From positions 28,248,940 through 28,312,939 of the forward strand of contig CM075940.1 of NCBI GenBank assembly GCA_038030265.1: a stretch of DNA of 64,000 nt, written 5' to 3'. This DNA comes from Corythucha ciliata (lineage: Eukaryota > Arthropoda > Insecta > Hemiptera > Tingidae). Position 1 is the stretch's first letter. The number at the start of each line of letters is the position of its first letter. This document shows positions 44,640 to 54,646 of the stretch, piece by piece. Under the pieces are notes generated by a model that was not told the DNA's origin, made no database searches, and saw nothing but the letters and a program-made list of their open reading frames with translations. A program made the position numbers and the translations under genes.

Positions 44640-45230
44640 CAGTCTAACTTATTCGATGTAAAATGAGCGCGATGTTGGAAAAAATTGCCAAAATTGTAAA
44701 ATTGGACAAATCCGCGTATAGAGACGGTTTCTACACGGAAAATCGGTTTCGATCGGACGAGCCGTTGAAGAGGTTCTCCCCGTGATTCCGGCGTTTCTGA
44801 CCAGAGGCCACGCGATCGACAGCCCTCACAGCCTTAAGTATAAACACATATAAGAAAGAACCTCGACGAACGTGGACCTCGCCCGGCAAGCTTTAGAGTC
44901 GAGAAAAATCGACCGAAACCAGCAAAAGACAGCACGAAACGCTTATAATTTTCGGAAACTTTAAGGGGGCAGCTGGCGACGGATCCTTGTGGTTGGGAAT
45001 GGTGGTGGGGTTGGGGGGTATGCTTGGCCAGCTTCGGCTGCTGTTTGTTAACGTGAACCTTGCAACCTGCACTCTGGCTGGCTGTCTCGAGGCTTCCCCC
45101 AAATGGAGGGCATCCATCAGGGTTTTATCTCTTGATTCTCAACATCGCAGCTTATTAGGTCAGAAGATAAAAGCAATATTGAACCCTCCGAAACCCACAA
45201 TATTTCTTGCCTGTCTTCAACTTAGTGATG
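44640..45230. other. Repeat-derived, no gene recognised
   Basis: GACGCCCATG ending near 44632 resembles an inverted hAT end. A 41-codon frame from ATG 44662 is unrecognised. 44890-44970 is an interspersed repeat shared with 11125-11210. Confidence 0.35.
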
Positions 45231-46830
45231 ACCCCCCCCCCCCCAGTATCAATTCACTTTTTTTTTATATATAAAGCCTTTGATAATCTTTTAGTATTTC
45301 CGAAGTCTTTCAATATTTTTTTCCTCCAAAAAAAAATAAAAGCACGAAACTCTCAGATATTCGGATGGATTATCAATTGGAATGATCCGCAAATCGATCT
45401 CCCCGCAATTATTGTAGCATTAACGAATTCACATCTTTTTTTTTCCGTTTTTCATTTGACGTATTAATACTTTTTTTGTTAAGTATTGCCTGAAAAAAGG
45501 ATGAGCCAGTTTACCCCCTCCCACCTCCCAGCCATCCCAAAGCTTTCCATCGAAAAGCCGAGAAAAAAAAGGAAGGATCCATTTTTGAAGTAAGCCCCCA
45601 ATGGTTTCAGCGAAGAGGCTTTTCCATGATAACAAGGTATTGCTTCTCTTTCGGTATAAGGAAATATTTATTAACGCTAGGTGGAGAGGGAAATTGAATA
45701 GAAAAGCTTTCATTAATAAGATTCAGCGTTAAAGAAAACAATGCTTTAATTTATGAGAAGTGTAAATGCCTATTCAGGGGAATACATAGACGACACGTAA
45801 TGATTGAGGTAGGGAAGTTTAATTCTCTCGGTAACAGGTTTACGTGAACAGTTAAATTGAAATAATGTTGGGTTCGTGGACGGGGGGGGGGGGCTCACGA
45901 AAATTGATTAGATCATAATTAAGCAATGGGGTGACGGGGGGGGGGGCGAAGAGACCTTCATTATGTTTTCCAGTTCAAAAGGTTGCTTTCGTAGGCATTT
46001 TATATAGGCTAAAGGACTGGCAATTTCTCCCCCCCCCCTATTAATGTTGTCTGGTTTGGGATATAACAGAGGAATCACGTTTTTTAAGTATTGGGGGGGG
46101 GGGAAGGTGCTTTTTTCCCTAAGACTTGTTTCACAACTAATGCTCATCTTTCTTTTCTGATTAAACGAAGCCTGATCAATAGCGTATTATTACATCGAGT
46201 TCTGTTTGCAATCAAGAAACTTCAAGTTACCCGAATTGGCCATCATTAGAAGGGGATTCAACTTGAAGAAAGTAACGGAGAGCAAAAAAAAATTACTAGG
46301 CGCTTGTATACTTGTATTGATCAACGCATAGTGGATGTTTTGTTCATTTATTAATTTAAAGTATAGACATAGAGACGGGAAAATTTGGTGGAGGGAGGAA
46401 GTATAAAGTAAATAATCAGTGCGTGGCTGTATTCTTGTGGAATAAGGGAGGGTTACACTCTAATTCAACGTAAAGCAACTTCTAAAAGCAGGGCGTTAAT
46501 GCCGGCCGTTAATAAAAACATGAAGCCTCTTCATTCTTCAAGCACTAAGTAACGAGAAAACTAGAGATACTTGGGGGAAGAAAAGTAACTTGGAGCCTGT
46601 TAGTTAAAATGGAAATCTTTTTGAGGCTCCCCTTTTCGCGAAAGGAAAGCCCTGAGTATGCTGTTCAGCGTCGTGTAGGATGCCGAGAAAGGAAAGTCCA
46701 ACCACGCCACTAGCTGATGCCAGTGGCGTCTATCCCCCCCCCTCACCCTTATGAGTGGACACCCCAGTACACAGCGGTATTAAAGGACTAGAAAGAAAAG
46801 TACAGTGAATAACAAAGTTAATGAACGACA
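45231..46830. other. No gene recognised
   Basis: AT-rich unique-looking sequence punctuated by at least six C or G runs of eight or more (45231, 45884, 45937, 46030, 46093, 46734). Confidence 0.4.
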
Positions 46831-46836
46831 GTGGCG

Positions 46837-46870
46837 GACACCTATCGACGGCAGGGGCGGAAATCTCCCC
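46837..46870 (+). mobile_element. Possible hAT-type left end CAGTGGCGGA before a family A array
   Basis: CAGTGGCGGACACC matches the first ten bases of element 2 (35855). A family A array begins 85 bp downstream, as in that element. No right end with a matching duplication was found. Confidence 0.35.
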
Positions 46871-46919
46871 GGAAGTTGGAAGTCTCTAAATAAACGAGTA
46901 ATATAATTTTTACATGGCG

Positions 46920-47890
46920 TTGAATTCAAGCTTTTTCTCAATTAGCCAAGAAGTTGCCTCTAGAAACTGCAAATAAGCGTTTTTCCCATTTTATCCTTGA
47001 ATGAGCGCTTTTTAAATTAGCACTTTAACTCACTTTTAGCCGTGAATTAGAATTTGTCTATAATTTAGCCGTGAATCAGCGGTTTTGCTAGGCTGATTGG
47101 TATTAAAACTAAACATTTTGACATTGAAAAACAAAATAAATCTTGGAATTTATTCCCTCTGAAAACAGATGCAACACAGTAAGTTGGTAATTATTTACAA
47201 AGCCGATTGACAGCTAAAATTGACAAAAACACTAATTCATGACTAAAGTTGACAAAATCGCTCATTCACAGCTAACATTGAGCGGGTTAAAATTAAGAAT
47301 ACGCTGATTCTCGGTTTCTGGACGCAACTGCGTGGCCCAACGTATAGAGAAAATGGAAGTAAAAGCGCTAATTCATGGTTATAAGTGGGAAAAATCGCTA
47401 ATTCGCGAATAAAATCGAGAAAAAGCACTAATTCACAGCTTAATTTTAGGAAAAACACTCATTCGCAGAGAAATATCCGAAGCGGTTTTTCTATAGGTTG
47501 ATTGGTATGACAACTTGACATTTAAAAACAAAATAATTCTTGGAATTTCGCCCAAAAAACAGATTGTACGCAGTAAATTAGTCAATGTTCACAAAGTCGC
47601 TTCACAGCTACAATGACAAAATACGCTAATTCGTGACTAAAATCGACAAAAATCCCTCACTCGCAGCTCAAATTGAGAAACAGCGCCAATTCACAGCAAA
47701 AATTGAGAAAACGCTGATTCACGGTTTCTGGAGGCAACTTAGTGGCTCCATCGTATAGAGACAATGAAAGTAAAAAGCTCTAATTCATTGGTTAAAAGTG
47801 TAAAAAATCGCTATTTAGCGGATTAAATTGAGAAAAAACGCTAACAAACGGTTTGATTTAAGGAAAAAACGCTCATTCGCCGCTAGAAAT
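46920..47890 (+). repeat. Family A arrays, mixed orientation
   Basis: Starts in reverse orientation (46920-47100), then forward. An ~330-bp block is itself duplicated: 47095-47480 and 47490-47890 share TTGATTGGTAT, ACATTTAAAAACAAAATAA and the following array. Confidence 0.65.
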
Positions 47891-48330
47891 AGCCGAATTG
47901 ACGCAGAAATTACATCATTCGGAGTTCAATATCTAAGAAATTGTAAGTTTTGGGTTTAAATATCCGCTGAATTACCATGTTTCGTGACTAGATATCGCAG
48001 GAATTTGATAATTTCCTGACTTTATTTTCGGGAAATTGCAAAGTTTCGGGGATTTTTCTTTTTTTTTTGGCGTTGACGAAACGTGGGCTTGCCGGCCTTG
48101 ACAGCGCCCTGACGTATATAGCCACAAAGTTGCTACAGAGAAATTGGAAGAGTCCTGGCTGAATGCGTGTTCTGCGAAATTGCAAGTTTTAGGTTCAAAT
48201 ATGGGCGGAATTGCCAGTTTCGGGTCTTAAATACTGGTTAAATTGGAAGTTTTTGGGTCTGAATATCCACAAAGTTGGTGGTTTCCGGTTTTTATTTTCG
48301 TAAAATTTGCAAATTTCGTTTTTTAAATGT
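47891..48330 (+). repeat. Minisatellite-like array, family F
   Basis: Units of about 32 bp with GAAATTGCAAGTTTTGGGT then TTAAATATC, different from families A, B and E. Confidence 0.55.
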
Positions 48331-48404
48331 ATTTATTGTTTTGTTTTTTCTAGTGGGCGCAGACCCTGGGCTAGCCCGGTAACAGCGCCCAAAGCCTGTA
48401 CCTT

Positions 48405-48920
48405 GACCCCCCCCCACCCAACATTATTCTGGAGCTAGCCTACGCCCATGATATTGAGCAAGCGCTTTTTCTCAATTTGTTAGAATTTGCGCTGTGTCTT
48501 AATTTTAGCAGTGAATTAGCGGTTTTTCTCCTATTCAGCCTCGAATTAGCACTTTTCTCAATTTTTGTCGCGAATTTCGTGCTTTGTCATTATATTCTTT
48601 AGCCACAACATTGCTTCCTGCGGGACCGGGAACTCGTCAATTTTTGCCGCGAACTAGCGTTTTTTTTCAATTTTAATCGCGCCTTAGCACTTTTTTTTTT
48701 CTTCTTCAATTTTTGCTATGAATTAGTGAATTTTCTTAATCTTATCCGTGAATTATCGCTTTTTCTCATTTTTAGCCGCGTATGTGCGCTCTTTCTCAAT
48801 TTTAGCCACGAACTTTAGCCCACGAGCAGCACGTTAGCGTTAGTTTTTATCTTTCTAAACATTCGTAAAAGGTGCCGCCATAAACTGCGAATTAGCGTTT
48901 TTTAAAAATCAGTTTTGGTC
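48405..48920 (-). repeat. hAT-like terminus and reverse family A array
   Basis: GAGCTAGCCTACGCCCATG ending at 48450 looks like an inverted CATGGGCGTAGGCT-type hAT end beside a C9 run. Reverse family A units follow to 48920. Confidence 0.5.
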
Positions 48921-48981
48921 AGGACGTTATATCGAAAAACCACAAACTGAATCGTTTTCACGATTTTATCGGCGAAAAGGA

Positions 48982-49141
48982 AAGGACCAGAGAGGATTGT
49001 CATAGAAAAGTGAAACACAATGTGAGACGAGATGAGAGTGAATTTCACAGACAATTACGTAAGTGTATTTCTCGATGTTGATGTCAATCTCACCTCGTCT
49101 CGTTTGTGTTTCACTTTTTTCACGACCAACCCTCTGGCCTT
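48982..49141. mobile_element. Palindromic MITE, 160 bp
   Basis: Arms of ~58 bp: AAGGACCAGAGAGG to AAAAGTGAAACACAA to GAGACGAGATGAGAGTGA (48982-49041), inverted at 49084-49141 with ~85% identity. No clear duplication. Confidence 0.65.
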
Positions 49142-49885
49142 ATGGGGGGGGGGGGGTGTGCAAAGTAACAGCATTGGTTACAGCCGTTTTTTTTGAGCTC
49201 CCCGTCGACGTCGCCCAATCACTCCTTTGGGGGGGGGGGGGTTGCCGTCCCGGCCAAGCCGAGTCCGGCGACGCCAAGGCCACCAATGAGGAAGTAACAC
49301 ATTTTCCAAAATCATGCTGTCGTGATAGCTTGAGTACCAAAACTCATGAAAACACGATCCGTTCAAATAAAATCAGGCCCTATATTTTGTTTTATTAATT
49401 TTCAAAACTTGGGTTGCGGGACCCATTTGAAATAGGCTAGATAGACTGATGATGTAATAACAGCATTCGCATGACCTTCAAAATAGCTTCCCCCAAATCA
49501 AACAATAGGACTTAAGAGAATGGGAAGGAGAAGAAGGGGCAAGACATGATAACAGCCATGATGTAGAGGGCTGGGAGGGGTCACAACCCCTTAACTACGT
49601 CACGAGTCACAGACCGGCCGTTTAAGGTAACAAAAAAAAATTGGCAAGTTTCATTATCTCGCTATAAATCGAAATCAATCATTTACGCACTAAAATTCAA
49701 TTCCTGGTCATATTTAGTCATTTTCTTTCGAAAAAAATGTTTCCAGCGATTTTTATTTTATATGTTACTTCCTCATGGGGCCCCTACGTCATACCCAGCG
49801 GGTCCCGAACTCGGAGGGGCTAGCACTGCTCCTCAAACCTCCCTATACCCTCCCCATAAACTCCAGCATTCGAACCCCCTGAGCG
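49142..49885. other. No gene recognised
   Basis: Two G11-13 runs near 49145 and 49229 and otherwise unremarkable sequence. Confidence 0.4.
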
Positions 49886-49889
49886 CTGG

Positions 49890-50545
49890 TTAATTCTATG
49901 TCGGTCAACCTGTCGCAAACCCATCACACTCCTTCAGTAAGTGTCCTGTTGTCTCCTCCTCCACTCCACACTTCTCACATATTGGGTCTCCTATTAGTCC
50001 CATCATGTGCAAGTGTCTCTGAACTGCACAGTGTCCTGTAAATGTTCCTACTAGTTCTAGTTTGCTTTCGTCCGAATCCTACCAGCCACTTTGTCGTGTT
50101 GGCATCATACGTTTTAATACACTCTTTCGCTTGCCTATAGTGGTTCTCTGCCTTTCACCGTGCCTGGGCTTCCGCTTTCGCCCAACCACGGATTTTGCTG
50201 AGTCCTACTTCACTTGCTACCCCCAACCACTGGTTCTGGGCCGGCATATTCTGTCATGGCCCCCTTCTTGGCCAGTTCATCTGCTTTCTCATCCCCCCGG
50301 TATGCCAGCTGCCAGCATGACCAGATACCCACCCTAATGTGACCGTGTTACCTTCCATCAGCAGTGCCGATATACGAGATCCACAGCCCCCCACCGCCCC
50401 CGACTTGACCACCGGCCTGGAAACGGCTCCGAGGGCGGCTCGGCTGTTCGAGTATATCGTTATTCGCTTGTTTGTCACTCCTCTTCGTCCCAGTTCAATT
50501 GCACAGGCCTCAGCACAGGAATTGGTGGCTTCACCCACCAATATG
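49890..50545 (-). pseudogene. LINE RNase H domain and C-terminal zinc finger
   Basis: The minus strand starts with the RNase H core (50541-50254): SCAEACAIELGRRG (Glu of the active site), ITIYSNSRAALGAVS, where the usual SDSRAA Asp reads Asn, and VTLGWVSGHAG. It continues with stops through WKAENHYRQAKECIKTYDAN to LVGTFTGHCAVQRHLHMMGL, then the zinc finger CEKC then TTGHLLKEC. This is the 3' end of an I/Loa/Outcast-type LINE ORF2. RT is absent, so it is 5'-truncated. Confidence 0.82.
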
Positions 50546-50559
50546 TCCGAAGTGTTTCG

Positions 50560-50930
50560 GATGTAAACACTGTTATTTAAAGTTTGTTTTAATTTTTGTG
50601 TGTAGTAATTATAGTTTAGCCGTAGTTTTAATTGAACAAAGAAAATAAAGTGAATTCAAGTACCATATCGATAGAAATATGATAAAATGTGAAACCCAAA
50701 AAGCCGGGAAAGAAACTCGCTCGCCCTCTATCGGAAAGTCCCCTGAATTCCTTCAACAAACCCCATCCTTTTGAATCAAGTGGGAGTATGCTACATATCT
50801 ACGATCCCTCCACTTTAATGTATCAGATGTTATTCGACTTTCATTTTAGATGTTGTTTAAAAAATATACACTTTTCGTTCCAATCTTCACGTTCTCTCGA
50901 TTTCATATAAAAATCACTACAGAGTAGCTC
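50560..50930. other. No gene recognised
   Basis: AT-rich sequence with no supported feature. Confidence 0.35.
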
Positions 50931-50934
50931 CCTA

Positions 50935-51625
50935 CCACCACGAACCGGGGTATTTAAGCCGGTGAGACCCATACAGGGACACACAGAGTTGGTCTGGTCT
51001 AGTCTTGTCGCAATTGGAGACTAGAGTCGCGTGAAACCAACTGCCGCAAGTGAACGAGTGCAATTCGAGTCCAAGCGGGGTAAAGAACCAAGCAGTAGAA
51101 AGCGCAAAAGAGTCAACGTCGCGATACGTGCACAGTGTATTCTCCCATCAAGAGCATAGCAAAGTGTGGTGCCAGTCGGTTTTCGGTCGTGTCCGTGCTC
51201 GTGTAAGCGCCACGCCGTAAAAGTGCAAACAAACTATCGGTCAGTGCCTTTCCGACGCCACGGAGCAACGTAGCGAACGCAGCACCCACACAACGCTTCA
51301 TATCGATACCTGACTACGTCGAGCAACGTACGAAGCAGTGATAACGCACGGTGTACCGAACCAAGCGCGACACCACCTGACTCGAGCCGTAACGTGCTGC
51401 AAGCTCGAAGTAGACGAGTCAGCGCAGTCTCTCGTATTTGACTACCCAAGACTTCCCGACGCAGCTTACCCGGACGAACTACACGTCACAGACTACGCAA
51501 CTGGGCGAAGTCAGCAACGCCTATTGCACTCGACGCGAAGCAACCACCCTGGATTGACAGTTACCCCGGTCACCGTAGTGGTGAGTTCAGTCTCCTTTTT
51601 CCCCTCGTCAACCTGCTCACTCGCT
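50935..51625 (+). other. CpG-rich block with TATA-like start and splice-donor-like end
   Basis: Sharply richer in CpG than its surroundings. GGGGTATTTAAGCCGGTGAG at 50946 looks like a core promoter (TATTTAAG), followed ~30 bp later by a purine-rich start region. The block ends near 51585 with GTAGTGGTGAGTTCAGTC, a good donor. Repeated motifs (GAGCAACGTA at 51262 and 51322) occur. Open frames on both strands lack recognisable domains. It could be the promoter and first non-coding exon of a host gene or an LTR/leader of an unrecognised retroelement. Confidence 0.35.
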
Positions 51626-51959
51626 TAACCTAGTAATTCTTTTAGCCAACCCAGTATTATTTTCCCCTTGCATTCGAAGAGCGGCGAGCGAGGTTCCGAA
51701 TCTAATTTCTGGATGAAATCCCTTTTTCACGTAGATATAAAAAATTAGAACTGTTTCTTTTTTTTATTTTAATGTTTTTTTTAATTTTATTATTAGTCTT
51801 ATTCAAGAATCCATTCAGTGAGACGATTACCTCAATTATTATTAATGCAAAATTACTTAAGGTTAATTTCATGATTTTAGTGTTAAAATATAATTCTGTT
51901 CGAACAATTCGAGTAAAAATTTGTCTCAAATCCTCCACCCTGCCCGATTCCTAGAATAA

Positions 51960-52095
51960 CAAACGTACCACACGGACAAATTGGTGGGAGAGGGAATTTT
52001 TCCCATCCACCAATATGACCGCCCACCAATTTGCAGGAATGTCTTCCATTACCGCATCCACCAATTTGTCCGCCCACCAATATGTCCGGACCCCA
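51960..52095. repeat. CCACCAAT repeat cluster
   Basis: CCACCAATTTGTCCGCC and variants occur four times directly and once inverted (GACAAATTGGTGGG at 51976). The cluster resembles a subterminal or terminal inverted repeat of a small DNA transposon. Confidence 0.5.
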
Positions 52096-52258
52096 CACAA
52101 GCATCGATAGCACTGGAGCACTGGGGAAGCTCAGGGAGCTCCTGTTAAGAGCGCCAACCCAGCTTCAAATGGCGTCTTTTTTTGTAAGTCATTGCCAAGA
52201 TTTATAATATAATTTATGACTTTTTGTTCCTAATGTGTTATATACATGTCGAAGAATC

Positions 52259-52303
52259 TCAGGGGGGGGGGCATCGCCCCATGCCCCCCTGAGACCGCCA
52301 CTG
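52259..52303 (-). mobile_element. hAT-type terminus with perfect G/C hairpin
   Basis: CTCAGGGGGGGGGGCATCG pairs with the following CCCCATGCCCCCCTGAG and then CCGCCACTG ends at 52303. The reverse complement, CAGTGGCGGTCTCAGGGG, has the same layout as elements 2 and 3: a CAGTGGCGG end followed by a G/C hairpin. The other end was not located. Confidence 0.5.
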
Positions 52304-52309
52304 TAGCTG

Positions 52310-53680
52310 GACACGTACCCGAAAGCCATTTCACCTAAATACTACCGTCTGAATGTCTCCTCACGTCTTCAGTATCAGAACTTATGCCTTTAAAACAGAG
52401 AGCTCCTGAATGCAACATTGTAGAAATCAATAGCATTTAGCGGATAACATCACAAGCCCTAAGAAACAAGAAAGTCAAAGAGATAATCGTTCCGAACGAG
52501 CTGATTATTTAAAAAGGAGAGTTCATAATAAGAGCCGTTCATTAAGCTATAATCTCTTTGTCTAATATCTCTAATCTACTATCTCCCGATATTATGCCAC
52601 TTCTCCCTTTCTCGAGCTCATAGCCTTAGCATTCTCCGAAGCAATTAAAGTACCGTTCTAAATGGTGACGCAATGCGAAAAACCTCGTTTATTACAGCAG
52701 ATTGGAGTTTATTTTATTTTATTTGGCTCTTCATCAATTTAATCATTTTGGTTTTTTGAATTATTTTCCTTTAAAATGGTTGATTTTATCTCACAAAAAC
52801 GTTTTTTTTTTGTTTTAGCTTTTCGTTGTAATTTGTGGGGCATAAAAATTTCGCTTGTTTCATTCTGGTGGTTCTGAAAATGCTAACAAGAGTAAGGACG
52901 GTAATACACTCGAAATGTAGTTAATACTAATTAAGGTTGGTTTTGATAGCGGAGGTGAGACTGTGAGAGGGATTATCTATAAGACTACGTGACTTATTAA
53001 ACTTGATATAATTAAATGAATCTCTTACTTTTCATGATGCTTCGGTTACTCTCCCCCCCCCCCATCCACCAGTGTAATTCTCTGAAGCCTTGGGAACCAG
53101 ATGAAGATTTACACTCAAGCTCATTGCCAGATTATGTTGGCTGGATGCTTTCTGTCCATCTCTTCAGTCTTGAACAAAACTGAGATGAATGCGAATACAA
53201 TGAAAAATCAATGTCTTCAGGTTAGAGCCAAATTCAACTAAATAACTTTCGATGTATTTATTGGATTATTAAATTCTCAAGTTTCTCTTCAAATTGCAGA
53301 AATACGTAGTAACCACCCTTCACATAGAAGGAGTTTTAAAATACCGCTGGTAATGTTCGAACGATGATCAGACAAAATATTTGAAAGCATGCCAAGCATT
53401 CCCCCAAACGAAAATGAGATGGAATGATTATTTATTATTAAATATTAATATTACTATTAATAAGTATATAAGATACGTGTACATCGCATCCTCGAAAAAT
53501 TCAAAATCAGCGGTTTTCATTAGGAACCACGAGAGTTTTCAGAGACCATGAACTGTGGTGTATTAAGACTAGGGTGCGGCGAAAATTGACGTTTTCCAGT
53601 GGCCATTGCTGAATCGCCGAATAAACTGCGTTTAAGGTCCTGGTATAAGCTGGCCTCTTCGTCTGGCGTGACGTTAAAAT
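52310..53680. other. No gene recognised
   Basis: AT-rich, unique-looking, with a C10 run near 53050. No coding signal. Confidence 0.4.
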
Positions 53681-53688
53681 TACGAGAG

Positions 53689-53853
53689 AAAAATGCGAGA
53701 GGTGGCTAACTGTCGACGATCCGTAACTGTCGTGTTGTTGGAGGCAGGCACCAATTCCACTCTCACCTCCGTCTTGTCACAGACGCTCCCCTAGTCGTTG
53801 TTGGTGCCTGCCTGCCAACGGATCGGCGACAGTTGGCAACCTCTCGCATTTTT
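53689..53853. mobile_element. Fold-back element, 165 bp
   Basis: Left arm AAAAATGCGAGAGGTGGCTA to GAGGCAGGCACCAA (53689-53754) and right arm inverted (53801-53853) with high identity and a 46-bp loop. No duplication was identified. Confidence 0.6.
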
Positions 53854-54470
53854 CACTAAAAAGCCAATTTCGCGGTTTTTTTTTTTTTTTTTGTAGTAAA
53901 AACTCAACTCTGCAATTAAAAAATCCACTAACAAAAAAACCTGTTCACGCGTCGGGCTAACTTTTGTTAAAAAAAAAAAAAAAAAATCTGGCTACGTTGG
54001 AAGCCACGATGAAAAAAATTCAACTTTGCTGTATCCTGGCGTACGGGGGGGGGGATGTCAGTTCATTCAGTCCCCGTCCCTTTCCTAAGACCAAAGAGCT
54101 GTAGGCTACGTGCTTGGCACTTGTACAGGCCCTTGTGAGTTCCTGACTATTAACTATCCCAGTCCAGGAAGGGGTAGGGAGGGTTACAGTTTGAGGGGCT
54201 AAGATACCGCAATTTTTCGTCTCAGTGTGATGACCAAAATTTAAAATTTAACTCCAAAAGTGTCACCTTTGGTGGAAAAATTTGTCCGTTTTTCGGACAG
54301 AAAGTCCGGCAAATAAATGCGGCTGCAAACGACAGTTTTCCGGGGATTTAGTTTTTGAAGGATAGAGACCGTTTTTTATGTGCAAATTCTCAATCTCTGA
54401 TAACAATGAATTGACGATTCTGAGCTCCAGATCCCTGAATTATAAAACTGCAGCCCACCCCTGGATCAAG
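53854..54470. other. No gene recognised
   Basis: T and A homopolymers (53877-53893, 53970-53987) and a G9 run near 54047. CACTAAAA-type repeats echo 40.8-41.0 kb. Confidence 0.35.
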
Positions 54471-54487
54471 GGCTGGCTACGCCCCTG
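54471..54487 (-). mobile_element. hAT-type terminus CAGGGGCGTAGCCAG (inverted)
   Basis: GGCTGGCTACGCCCCTG is the inverse of the very common hAT end CAGGGGCGTAGCCAG. The left partner was not found in the window. Confidence 0.5.
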
Positions 54488-54646
54488 CTGTGGTTAAAAC
54501 GTTTCGTGGTTAGAAGGTTTTGTGGTTTTAGAAGGTTTTGTGGTTAGAAGGTTTTGTGGTTAGAAGGTTTTGTGGTTAGAAGGTTTTGTGGTTAGAAGGT
54601 TTTGTGGTTAGAATGTTTTGTGGTTGGAAGGTTTTGTGGTTAGAAT
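54488..54646 (+). repeat. 16-bp minisatellite, family D (left part)
   Basis: Units GTGGTTAGAAGGTTTT, nearly perfect for six copies at 54530-54640. Interrupted by the element at 54647-57087. Confidence 0.85.

Noticed and set aside
50254..50566. Host gene on the plus strand overlapping the RNase H fragment
   Set aside because: The plus frame is the shadow of the LINE coding frame on the minus strand, which has clear domain motifs.
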